Source of the DNA: Achromobacter sp. HZ34
Lineage (GTDB): Bacteria; Pseudomonadota; Gammaproteobacteria; Burkholderiales; Burkholderiaceae_B
Direction of reading: 5' to 3'
Length of the DNA: 64,000 bases
Assembly: GCF_002209485.1 (NCBI RefSeq)
Contig: NZ_NJIX01000003.1
Span: 1 to 64,000 of the forward strand
Shown here: positions 38,102 to 46,322 of the stretch, one piece after another
Position numbering within the stretch: position 1 is the stretch's first letter
Layout: the number at the start of each line of letters is the position of its first letter
Program-made: the position numbers and the translations under genes
Notes under the pieces: generated by a model
Databases searched by the model: none
What the model saw: the letters and a program-made list of their open reading frames with translations, nothing else
Told to the model about the DNA's origin: nothing

Positions 38102-38197
38102 GGCAGTTCTCCAGTCCTTGACGTTGGGAGCAGACCTGGCCGGGTAATTCCGGGAGGTCTGTTGCTGTTCCCGATGACTGAATTCTGCGCTTTTGAA

Positions 38198-38218
38198 CCC
38201 TAGGGATAAACCCTAGGG
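38198..38218. promoter_or_regulatory. Paired CCCTAGGG palindromes upstream of the DUF4148-like gene
   Basis: The perfect palindrome CCCTAGGG occurs at 38198-38205 and 38211-38218, each inside AACCCTAGGGAT. The period is 13 bp, and the pair lies about 97 bases before the start of the minus-strand exported-protein gene. This looks like a dimer-binding operator. The regulator is not identified. Confidence 0.55.
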
Positions 38219-38316
38219 ATTCGAAATCACTATTCCATATGACAAAGGAATCGATTCGATTTGCTTATATACCTGATAGCCGCTCGCTAACGAAGAGCAA
38301 ACGCCCCAAAAGAAAA

Positions 38317-38346
38317 GCCCCCGCACTGCAGAGGCAGCGCGGGGGC
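38317..38346 (-). terminator. Terminator of the glt operon
   Basis: On the minus strand GCCCCCGC pairs with GCGGGGGC, plus an inner 4-bp stem, followed by TTTTCTTTT. It begins 26 bases after the gltL stop and ends the gltI-J-K-L transcript. Confidence 0.85.
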
Positions 38347-38371
38347 CGGATTCCGGCTCAAGACGCCAGGT

Positions 38372-39109
38372 TCAGTGCGTGAGGATCTTGGACAGGAATT
38401 GCTGGGCGCGCGGCGAACGGGCTTCCAGGTTGCCGAAGAATTCCTCCTTCGGGCAGTCTTCCACGATGTGGCCGCCCACGTCCATGAAGACGACGCGATT
38501 CGCCACCTTGCGGGCAAAGCCCATTTCGTGGGTGACGACCATCATCGTCATGCCTTCCCTTGCCAGATCCACCATCACATCCAGCACTTCGTTGACCATC
38601 TCCGGATCCAGGGCCGAAGTCGGCTCATCGAACAGCATGGCGATGGGGTCCATCGCCAGCGCGCGCGCAATCGCCACGCGCTGCTGCTGCCCGCCGGACA
38701 ACTGCCCCGGGAACTTGTCCTTATGCGCGGCCAGGCCCACGCGATCCAGCAGCTTCAGCGCACGGGCCTGGGCCTCGTCCTTGCCGCGTCCCAGCACCTT
38801 CATCTGGGCCAGCGTCAGGTTTTCCGTCACGGTCAGGTGGGGAAACAGCTCGAAGTGCTGGAACACCATCCCCACGCGGGAACGCAGCTTGGGCAGATTC
38901 GTCTTGGGATCGCCCACCGAGGTGCCGTCAACGGTGATCTCGCCTTTCTGGAACGGCTCCAGCGCATTGACCGTCTTGATCAGCGTCGACTTGCCCGACC
39001 CCGACGGCCCGCAGACCACCACCACCTCGCCCTTGGCGACCGACGTGGTGCAGTCACTGAGCACCTGGAAATCGCCGTACCACTTGCTGACATTCTTGAT
39101 TTCTATCAT
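38372..39109 (-). CDS. gltL: Glutamate/aspartate ABC transporter ATPase
   Basis: This 245-residue cytoplasmic ATPase belongs to the polar amino-acid uptake family. Walker A is GPSGSGKST, the signature LSGGQQQRVAIARAL, Walker B IAMLFDEPTSALDPE, and the H-loop VVTHEMGFAR. It is last in a four-gene operon, 26 bases after gltK, and energises import by GltJK of substrate delivered by GltI. Confidence 0.95.
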   Translation of the reverse strand: MIEIKNVSKWYGDFQVLSDCTTSVAKGEVVVVCGPSGSGKSTLIKTVNALEPFQKGEITVDGTSVGDPKTNLPKLRSRVGMVFQHFELFPHLTVTENLTLAQMKVLGRGKDEAQARALKLLDRVGLAAHKDKFPGQLSGGQQQRVAIARALAMDPIAMLFDEPTSALDPEMVNEVLDVMVDLAREGMTMMVVTHEMGFARKVANRVVFMDVGGHIVEDCPKEEFFGNLEARSPRAQQFLSKILTH

Positions 39110-39135
39110 TGCTTATACCCTTGGGGTCGCCCGCC

Positions 39136-39828
39136 TCAGCGGATGATGGCCATACGATGCTGCAGGCGCCGCACCAGGCGCGACGCCACGAAGCAGATTA
39201 CGAAATACACCGCCGCGGCGAACAAGTACATCTCCACCAGACGGCCGTCGCGCTGCGCCACCTTGGCGGCCGCGCCCATGAAGTCGGTCAAGGACAACAC
39301 GTACACCAGCGACGTATCCTGGAACAGCACGATCGTCTGCGTCAGCAGCACCGGCATCATGTTGCGGAAGGCTTGCGGCAGGATCACATTGCCCATCACC
39401 TGGAAGTAATTCAGGCCCAGCGCCTGCCCGGCGGCCACCTGCCCACGCGAGATGGACTGGATCCCTGCCCGCATGATCTCGCAATAGTAAGCCGCTTCGA
39501 ACAAGGTGAAAGTGATCAAGGCCGACGTGAATCCGCCTACCGTCAGCGGACGGCTGGCCCCGGTCACCCACGCGCCGATATACGGCACCAGGAAGTAGAA
39601 CCAGAAAATCACCAGCAGCAGCGGCAAGGCGCGCAGGCCGGTGACGTACGCCGTGCCGATACCGTTCAACACGCGGTTGGACGACAGCCGCATCATCGCC
39701 AGTATTGTCCCGAGTATCAGCCCGCCCACCGCCGACAGCACCGTCAACTGCAAGGTGAACACCATGCCGTCGCGGAACAGGTAGGGCGCGGTGCGGACGA
39801 TGACATCCCAATCGAATCCGTTATTCAT
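39136..39828 (-). CDS. gltK: Glutamate/aspartate ABC transporter permease GltK
   Basis: This 230-residue inner-membrane permease has about five helices and the EAA-type loop ISRGQVAAGQALGLNYFQVM that docks on the ATPase. YVTGLRALPLLLVIFWFYFLVP is typical of HisMQ-type permeases. It lies nine bases after gltJ, with which it forms the heterodimeric channel. Confidence 0.93.
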   Translation of the reverse strand: MNNGFDWDVIVRTAPYLFRDGMVFTLQLTVLSAVGGLILGTILAMMRLSSNRVLNGIGTAYVTGLRALPLLLVIFWFYFLVPYIGAWVTGASRPLTVGGFTSALITFTLFEAAYYCEIMRAGIQSISRGQVAAGQALGLNYFQVMGNVILPQAFRNMMPVLLTQTIVLFQDTSLVYVLSLTDFMGAAAKVAQRDGRLVEMYLFAAAVYFVICFVASRLVRRLQHRMAIIR

Positions 39829-39837
39829 GTGCGCCCC

Positions 39838-40593
39838 TTAATGCCCGCCGGTGTTGACGCGGGATCCCATGAATCCCGGCACCGCCACGCGACGTTCCAG
39901 CAATCGCGCCAGTACCTGCACGATCATGTTCAAGAAGAAATACAGAATCGTCGCGCCGGCGAAGGCTTCGAAAACCTGGAAGCTGAATTCCTGCATCGAG
40001 CGCGCGCTACCGGTCAGCTCCAGCAGTCCGATGGTGAACGCGATGGACGTGTTCTTGATCAGGTTCAGGAACTCCGACGTCAGCGGCGGCAGGATGATGC
40101 GAAACGCCATGGGCAGCAGGACATAGCGATAGACCTGCGCGGGGCGCAGGCCCAGCGCCGTACCGGCCATGCGTTGGCCACGCGGCAAGGCGCCGATGCC
40201 GGCGCGCACCTGTTCGGCCACCCGCGATGACGTGAAGAAGCCCAGGCAGAACACGGCCGGCCAGAACATGGCCCATGGCGGTGCCATCTGCTTGATCTCG
40301 TCGCCCAAGGCCCGCGGCAGCAATTCCGGCAGCACGAAATACCAGAGGAACATCTGCACCAGCAGGGGGATATTGCGGAACAACTCCACATAGCAGGTAC
40401 CGATGCTTTGCAACACTTTGCTCTCGGTGGTGCGCATCACACCGATGATGGCGCCCAGCGTCAAGGCGAGCAACCAAGCCAGCAGCGCGGTGGAGACAGT
40501 CCACCCCAACCCACGCCACAAAGTATCCAGGTAGGAACCCGACCCGTCGGGTGCCATCTCGAAGAAGATGGACCAGTTCCAGTTGTAATGCAT
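39838..40593 (-). CDS. gltJ: Glutamate/aspartate ABC transporter permease GltJ
   Basis: This 251-residue permease begins MHYNWNWSIFFE, characteristic of GltJ, with CYVELFRNIPLLVQMFLWYF and the ATPase-docking loop LPRGQRMAGTALGLRPAQVY. It pairs with GltK. A hairpin lies in the 108-base gap separating it from gltI, suggesting lower expression than the binding protein. Confidence 0.94.
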   Translation of the reverse strand: MHYNWNWSIFFEMAPDGSGSYLDTLWRGLGWTVSTALLAWLLALTLGAIIGVMRTTESKVLQSIGTCYVELFRNIPLLVQMFLWYFVLPELLPRALGDEIKQMAPPWAMFWPAVFCLGFFTSSRVAEQVRAGIGALPRGQRMAGTALGLRPAQVYRYVLLPMAFRIILPPLTSEFLNLIKNTSIAFTIGLLELTGSARSMQEFSFQVFEAFAGATILYFFLNMIVQVLARLLERRVAVPGFMGSRVNTGGH

Positions 40594-40640
40594 GGTTTTC
40601 CAGAAAAAACGGCTATCCCCGGACGGGGTGACTCACCGAA

Positions 40641-40673
40641 AAGAAGGCCGTTCCTTGCGGAATCGGCCTTCTT
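40641..40673 (-). promoter_or_regulatory. Hairpin between gltI and gltJ (attenuator or 3' stabiliser)
   Basis: A stem of 14 base pairs with one bulged base (AAGAAGGCCG-TTCC paired with GGAA-CGGCCTTCTT) has loop TTGC and a short T-rich 3' side on the minus strand. Such structures between a binding-protein gene and its permease genes commonly protect the upstream message and partly terminate transcription. Confidence 0.65.
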
Positions 40674-40701
40674 CCAGGGCCGCGCTACGCGCGGTAGGGG
40701 G

Positions 40702-41601
40702 TTACTTATATGCGGCGGGATCGCCCGAGTCCGTCGGCGCGGCCAGCACCTTCTTCAGCGGCTCGCTCATCGGCAGATTCAGGTTGACGTTCTTCGGCGG
40801 AATCGGGTTCATGAACCACTTGTCGTACATCTTGGCGACCGTGCCGTCCTTGATCATCGCGACCACCGCATCATCGACCACCTTCTTGAAGGCCGGATCG
40901 TTCTTCGGTTCGATCATGGCGTACGGTTCGACCGAGTAGGCCTCCTTGCCGATGACCCATTCGGCGGGATTGCGCGACGTGGCAACCAGGCCGGCCAGCA
41001 GCACGTCATCCATGAAGAACGCCGTGGCGCGGCCGCTTTCCACCGTCAGGAAGGCTTCAGCGTGATCCTTGGCCGGGATGATGTTCATGCCCAGCTTCTG
41101 TTCGGCATTGGCTTCGGTGGTCCACTTGATGTTGCTGGTGCCGGCCGTGGAGATGACGGTCTTGCCCTTCAGGTCGGCCAGCGAATTGATGTTGGACGCC
41201 TTCTTGGCCACGTAGCGGTTGGCCGTGACGAAGGTGGTGGGCGCGAAGCTGACTTGCTTCTGGCGCTCCAGGTTGTTCGTGGTGGAACCGCATTCCAGGT
41301 CGACCGTGCCGTTGGCGACCAGCGGGATACGCGTGGACGACGTCACCGGAACCAGGTTCACCTTCAGCGTCTTGCCGACGCTCTTTTCCACGGCCTTGAC
41401 GATGCCGTAGCAAATATCCATGGAGTAGCCGATCGGCTTCTGCGCGTCATCCAGGTAGGAGAACGGCAGCGACGCATCGCGATAGCCGAGCGAAATGGTT
41501 CCCGAGGACTTGATCTGGTCGAGACGGCCGTCTGCATGGGCAGCAACCGAAGCCAGGGAGGTGACAGCAGCGAGAGCAGCGATGAGCAACGTTTTTTTCA
41601 T
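40702..41601 (-). CDS. gltI: Glutamate/aspartate-binding periplasmic protein
   Basis: This 299-residue exported binding protein has a signal peptide ending near AHA (residues 21-23). It then reads LDQIKSSGTISLGYRDASLPFSYL, with VPVTSSTRIPLVANGTVDLECGSTTN, the GltI ligand-pocket signature. It is first in the glt operon. The 286-base gap upstream holds its promoter, AT-rich at about 41740-41800 (TTTTGGCGCAAAAAAGC), where I see no certain -35/-10 pair. Confidence 0.95.
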   Translation of the reverse strand: MKKTLLIAALAAVTSLASVAAHADGRLDQIKSSGTISLGYRDASLPFSYLDDAQKPIGYSMDICYGIVKAVEKSVGKTLKVNLVPVTSSTRIPLVANGTVDLECGSTTNNLERQKQVSFAPTTFVTANRYVAKKASNINSLADLKGKTVISTAGTSNIKWTTEANAEQKLGMNIIPAKDHAEAFLTVESGRATAFFMDDVLLAGLVATSRNPAEWVIGKEAYSVEPYAMIEPKNDPAFKKVVDDAVVAMIKDGTVAKMYDKWFMNPIPPKNVNLNLPMSEPLKKVLAAPTDSGDPAAYK

Positions 41602-41887
41602 GTAAGAAATCCCATGGTCTGGAAAAGCCCCTGGTCCGCGGATAGCGGCATGGGGGATGGAAAGGTATTGTTTCAGATCGAGCCATTAAAACAATCGGTA
41701 ATAGCCCTCTCCTACTGCCACCTGCCTGAGCGCAAGCACGTTCTATTTTGGCGCAAAAAAGCTTCGGCTGTTTTAACGGACATTTACGTAATTTGAACGG
41801 CACATCGGGGATTAGTGCCCTCGTCCTCACCAGGGTAAACCCGATGCCCATCCGTCGATGATCGTTATCCATCTTCGAATACTTTGG

Positions 41888-42790
41888 TCAGGTATTCGGG
41901 TCACCACCTGCTACGGCCTGCAACCAAGCCTGGAAAATCTTCAGGGTTTCCAAACGGCTGCCCGATTCAGGATGGCTGAAGTAATACCCGTGCGGCACGC
42001 GCAATACGCCCGGGCAGGCGGGCGTTACGCGACCGGCATCCAGCGCGTCCTGCGCCAGGAAACGCGGGACCAGGCCCACGCCCAGGCCGGCCTCCGCCGC
42101 CGCCAGGACCATGGTGAACAACTCGTAGCGGGGGCCGCCCGCCGCATGTGGGCCGAAGGCATGGCGATTCTGGCCGTACCAGTCGCGCCAGGCATCCGGG
42201 CGCGATGACAGGTGCAGGTGCGGCATGGCGCCCAGTGGCCCCTCCCCCTCCCCGCGCGCGGCGGCCAGGGCAGGCGCGCAGACCGGCACCAGCTCCTTTT
42301 CCCGGAACAACAGCACGCCCCGCGTGCCGGGCCAGACGTGGTCGCTGTGATACAGCGCGCCATCGAAGGGCTGGTCCTTGAACTGGAAAGGCAAGGTGCG
42401 CACGGACAGGCTGACGGTAATGTCCGGATGACGCCGGGCGAAATCCGCCAGGCGCGGGATCAGCCAGGTGGTGGCCAGGGTCGGCACCACCGCGATGTGC
42501 AGACTGCGACCCATGCCGGTGCGGCTGACCAGCCCGAAGGTGTCTTTTTCGATCTGGTCCAGATGCTGGCGGATGCGGCCCGCGTATTCGGCGCCCGGTT
42601 CGGTCAGCACGATGCGCCGGCGCACCCGGGTGAACAGTTGTACGCCCAGCCGCTGTTCCAGGCTGGCCACCTGGCGGTAGACCGCGCTATGGGTCAGGGA
42701 CAACTCCTCGGCCGCGCGCGAAAACGTACCCAGGCGGGCGGTGGCTTCGAAAGCCTGCAGGGCAGTCAGGTTGGGGATGCCGGAGCGCAT
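41888..42790 (-). CDS. LysR-family regulator, GcvA-like
   Basis: This 300-residue LysR regulator begins MRSGIPNLTALQAFEATARLG. It has the helix-turn-helix LSLTHSAVYRQVASLEQRLG and RRRIVLTEPGAEYA, which is the GcvA/AmpR subgroup pattern. The effector domain is complete. It is divergent from the thiamine-diphosphate enzyme gene, 156 bases apart, and is therefore the likely regulator of that gene and perhaps of gcdH. Confidence 0.92.
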   Translation of the reverse strand: MRSGIPNLTALQAFEATARLGTFSRAAEELSLTHSAVYRQVASLEQRLGVQLFTRVRRRIVLTEPGAEYAGRIRQHLDQIEKDTFGLVSRTGMGRSLHIAVVPTLATTWLIPRLADFARRHPDITVSLSVRTLPFQFKDQPFDGALYHSDHVWPGTRGVLLFREKELVPVCAPALAAARGEGEGPLGAMPHLHLSSRPDAWRDWYGQNRHAFGPHAAGGPRYELFTMVLAAAEAGLGVGLVPRFLAQDALDAGRVTPACPGVLRVPHGYYFSHPESGSRLETLKIFQAWLQAVAGGDPNT

Positions 42791-42946
42791 GGAAAGAGAA
42801 GAAGATGGAAGGGGTGCTGCATCGCAGCATTACAAACTCGTGCGTGCACGGCACTAGATTGTGCAATTTTATCAATTGCAATGTGCAGCCAAGGAACATT
42901 ATCCTCGCCACTATCCCTGACTCCGTTTAGACCTTTGCACGCAGCC

Positions 42947-44632
42947 ATGTCGAATCCGCAACAACCCCGCCTGGGCGGGCATATCCTTGTCGATCAACTC
43001 GTCGCTCACGGCGTGAAGCACGTCTTCTGTGTGCCTGGCGAAAGCTACCTGGCCGTCCTGGATGGCCTGCATGACGCCAACATCGACGTCACGGTGTGCC
43101 GCCAGGAAGGCGGCGCCGCCATCATGGCCGACGCCCATGGCAAGCTCACCGGCCAGCCCGGCATCTGCATGGTCACGCGTGGCCCCGGCGCGTCCAACGC
43201 GTTGGCCGGCGTGCACATCGCCCTGCAGGATTCCACGCCGATGATCCTGTTCGTCGGCCAGATCGAACGCGGCATGCGCGAACGTGAAGCCTTCCAGGAA
43301 ATGGACTACCGCGCCGTGTTCGGCACGCAGGCCAAGTGGGTCACGGAAATCGACCAGGTCGAACGTATTCCCGAACTGGTGTCGCGCGCCTTCCATGTGG
43401 CGACCTCCGGCCGTCCCGGCCCGGTGGTCATCGCCCTGCCCGAAGACATGCTGGTGGAAACCGCCACCGTGGCGGACGCGCCCCATTACGAAGTCGTTGA
43501 AAGCGCCCCCACGCCGGCCCAGTTGTCCGAGCTGGAAATCCTGCTGGCATCGGCCGAACGGCCCATCGCCATCCTGGGCGGCACCCGTTGGGACGCCAAG
43601 GCCGTGACCGAGTTCGCTGCCTTCGCCGAACGCTTCCAGCTGCCGGTGGGCGTGTCCTTCCGCCGCCAGATGCTGTTCCCCGCCGATCACCCCTGCTTTG
43701 CCGGCGACGTTGGCATCGGCTTGAACCCCGCCCTGCTCAAGCGCGTGGCGGAAGCCGACCTGGTGCTGCTGGTGGGCGGCCGCATGTCGGAGATGCCCAG
43801 CCAGTCCTACACCCTGTTCGACATCCCCGTGCCCAAGCAGAAACTGGTGCACGTGCATCCGGACAGCGGCGAACTGAACCGCGTGTACCGCGCCAACGTG
43901 GCGATCAACACGTCGCCCATCTCCTTCGCGCGTTCGCTGAAGGACCTGAAGGCGCCGTCGCGCACGCCGTGGGCGGTCGACACGGAAGCCATGCACGCAT
44001 CCTATTTGAAGTGGAGCGATCCGTCGCTCATCAAGACCGCGGGCGCGCTGCAGATGGGCCAGGTCATGCAATACCTGGAAGAACACCTGCCGGCCGACGC
44101 CATCATGACCAACGGCGCCGGTAACTACGCCACCTGGCTGCATCGCTTCCACCGCTTCCAGCAATACGGCACGCAGTTGGCGCCGACCTCGGGTTCGATG
44201 GGCTATGGCCTGCCGGGCGCGGTGGGTGCCAAGCGCGTGTATCCCAGCCGCACGGTGGTCTGCTTCGCCGGTGACGGCTGCTTCCTGATGCATGGCCAGG
44301 AATTCGCCACCGCCGTGCAATACGCCCTGCCCATCATCGTGCTGGTGATCGACAACGGCATGTACGGCACCATCCGCATGCACCAGGAAAAGCACTATCC
44401 TGGCCGCATCTCCGCCACGGAACTGAACAACCCGGACTTCGCCGCGTACGCGCGCGCGTTCGGCGGCCACGGCGAACGCGTGGAAACCACCGAGGAATTC
44501 GGTCCCGCCTTCGAGCGCGCGGTGGCCAGCGGCCGCCCGGCCATCCTGCACTGCCTGATCGACCCCGAGGTGATCTCGCCGGCCACCACGCTGGAAAAGA
44601 TCCGCGACGCGGCGCTGCAGGCCAAGAAATAA
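42947..44632 (+). CDS. Thiamine-diphosphate enzyme, acetolactate synthase-like
   Basis: This 561-residue cytosolic ThDP enzyme has an N-terminal Pyr domain with the cofactor-activating Glu54 (CRQEGGAAIMADAHGKLTGQ), a central domain, and a PP domain with the metal motif GDGCFLMHGQEF...IDNGMYG near residues 442-470. The fold is that of acetolactate synthase, benzoylformate decarboxylase and oxalyl-CoA decarboxylase. The exact substrate is unclear and no small regulatory subunit gene is adjacent. The ATG at 42947 was chosen; the open frame extends further upstream but through the divergent regulator gene. gcdH follows after 230 bases. Confidence 0.88.
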   Translation: MSNPQQPRLGGHILVDQLVAHGVKHVFCVPGESYLAVLDGLHDANIDVTVCRQEGGAAIMADAHGKLTGQPGICMVTRGPGASNALAGVHIALQDSTPMILFVGQIERGMREREAFQEMDYRAVFGTQAKWVTEIDQVERIPELVSRAFHVATSGRPGPVVIALPEDMLVETATVADAPHYEVVESAPTPAQLSELEILLASAERPIAILGGTRWDAKAVTEFAAFAERFQLPVGVSFRRQMLFPADHPCFAGDVGIGLNPALLKRVAEADLVLLVGGRMSEMPSQSYTLFDIPVPKQKLVHVHPDSGELNRVYRANVAINTSPISFARSLKDLKAPSRTPWAVDTEAMHASYLKWSDPSLIKTAGALQMGQVMQYLEEHLPADAIMTNGAGNYATWLHRFHRFQQYGTQLAPTSGSMGYGLPGAVGAKRVYPSRTVVCFAGDGCFLMHGQEFATAVQYALPIIVLVIDNGMYGTIRMHQEKHYPGRISATELNNPDFAAYARAFGGHGERVETTEEFGPAFERAVASGRPAILHCLIDPEVISPATTLEKIRDAALQAKK

Positions 44633-44862
44633 AAGGCGGCAAGGCGGGCGTCCACCAGGATCGCCTGGCCCCAGGATGGGAGCCGACTGGAGACTGGACC
44701 AGTCGCACCATGCAGGCCAGGCGCCCCTGACGACGCCAACCCAGCCGCCGGCTCGTTCGCACGGCCCCGGGCTTACGTCGACGCCCATCGCGGCATCATG
44801 CCCAGAGGCCGCAACGACACCAAAGAACATTCAAAACACGACTTTCTTACCGAGGTGACACC

Positions 44863-46056
44863 ATGTCTTCGATGCCGTCTTTCAACTGGGAAGATCCCCT
44901 GTTGCTCGATTCCCAACTGACCGAGGAAGAGCGCATGGTGCGCGACGCCGCCGCCGCTTACTCGCAGGACAAGCTGGCTTCGCGCGTGCTGAACGCCTTC
45001 CGCAATGAACAGACCGACGTCGCCATCTTCCGCGAGATGGGCGAACTGGGCCTGCTGGGCCCGACCATCCCCACCGAATACGGCGGCTCGGGCCTGAACT
45101 ACGTTTGCTACGGCCTGATCGCGCGTGAAGTGGAGCGTGTCGATTCCGGCTACCGCTCGATGATGAGCGTGCAGTCGTCGCTGGTGATGGTGCCGATCAA
45201 CGAATTCGGCAGCGAAGAACAGAAGCAGAAGTACCTGCCCAAGCTGGCTACCGGCGAGTGGATCGGTTGCTTCGGCCTGACCGAACCCAACCACGGTTCC
45301 GACCCCGGCAACATGGACACGCGCGCGGTGAAGACCGCCAATGGCTACAAGCTGACCGGCAACAAGATGTGGATCACCAACTCGCCCATCGCCGATGTAT
45401 TCGTGGTGTGGGCCAAGGCGGTTGGCGGCGAGCACGACGGCAAGATTCGCGGCTTCATTCTTGAGAAAGGCATGAAGGGTCTGTCGGCCCCCGCGATTCA
45501 CGGCAAGGTGGGCCTGCGCGCGTCGATCACCGGCGAAATCGTCATGGACGAAGTGGAAGTGGGCGAAGAACAGATGCTGCCCAAGGTGAGCGGCCTGAAG
45601 GGTCCGTTCACGTGCTTGAACTCGGCTCGCTACGGCATCGCCTGGGGCGCCCTGGGTGCCGCTGAATTCTGCTGGCACACCGCCCGCCAATACACCCTGG
45701 ACCGCAAGCAATTCGGTCGCCCCCTGGCCGCCAACCAGCTGATCCAGAAGAAGTTGGCCGACATGCAGACCGAGATTACCCTGGGCCTGCAAGGTTGCCT
45801 GCGCCTGGGCCGCATGAAGGATGAAGGCACGGCGGCGGTGGAGATTACGTCCATCATGAAGCGCAATTCCTGCGGCAAGTCGCTGGACATCGCGCGCATG
45901 GCGCGGGATATGTTGGGCGGCAACGGTATTTCCGACGAGTTCGGTATCGCGCGTCACCTGGTGAACCTGGAAGTGGTGAATACCTATGAAGGTACGCACG
46001 ACGTCCATGCCCTGATCCTGGGCCGCGCGCAGACCGGGATCCAGGCTTTCTCCTGA
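44863..46056 (+). CDS. gcdH: Glutaryl-CoA dehydrogenase
   Basis: This 397-residue FAD enzyme oxidatively decarboxylates glutaryl-CoA to crotonyl-CoA in lysine and tryptophan breakdown. [18 protein letters not shown] is the GCDH N-terminus, and [13 protein letters not shown] contains the substrate-binding Arg. Catalytic base Glu376 lies in [17 protein letters not shown], matching human Glu370. [14 protein letters not shown] and [13 protein letters not shown] are also diagnostic. A ribosome site (GAGGTG) precedes the ATG, and a strong terminator follows. Confidence 0.96.
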   Translation: MSSMPSFNWEDPLLLDSQLTEEERMVRDAAAAYSQDKLASRVLNAFRNEQTDVAIFREMGELGLLGPTIPTEYGGSGLNYVCYGLIAREVERVDSGYRSMMSVQSSLVMVPINEFGSEEQKQKYLPKLATGEWIGCFGLTEPNHGSDPGNMDTRAVKTANGYKLTGNKMWITNSPIADVFVVWAKAVGGEHDGKIRGFILEKGMKGLSAPAIHGKVGLRASITGEIVMDEVEVGEEQMLPKVSGLKGPFTCLNSARYGIAWGALGAAEFCWHTARQYTLDRKQFGRPLAANQLIQKKLADMQTEITLGLQGCLRLGRMKDEGTAAVEITSIMKRNSCGKSLDIARMARDMLGGNGISDEFGIARHLVNLEVVNTYEGTHDVHALILGRAQTGIQAFS

Positions 46057-46105
46057 TTATTCCGTCTTGATTTTGCGGAGGCATGCACAAACGTGCCTCT
46101 GTTTT

Positions 46106-46142
46106 AAAAAGCCCCCAGGCATTAATTGCCTGGGGGCTTTTT
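46106..46142 (+). terminator. Rho-independent terminator after gcdH
   Basis: A 16-bp perfect stem (AAAAAGCCCCCAGGCA) closes on a TTAAT loop and ends in five T. It lies 50 bases after the gcdH stop and separates it from the accessory region. Confidence 0.92.
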
Positions 46143-46322
46143 GTAACGCCGCGCATTACCTGCGGATTACATCCGAACGCCTACTCCTGCCTGGGAAACG
46201 CACGATCTCCTTACACGATGTTGCCTACAGAAAAAGATGGTCTTAAGCCAGACTATCCCTGCCCCGTAGCACATCCGGCGAGCGCCGTATTCGCGGCGCC
46301 GCCACTCCAAGGAGAAACCGCA

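Noticed and set aside
41740-41800. Possible sigma-54 or LysR site upstream of gltI
   Set aside because: No sequence fits the -24/-12 GG-GC spacing, and the AT-rich palindrome TTACGTAA alone is not specific.
42212-42946. Long in-frame extension upstream of the thiamine-diphosphate enzyme
   Set aside because: It runs through the divergent LysR gene and has no homology. The ATG at 42947 starts the family sequence.
46083-46322. In-frame upstream extension of the 520-residue protein
   Set aside because: It reads through the gcdH terminator hairpin, while a strong ribosome site precedes the ATG at 46323.
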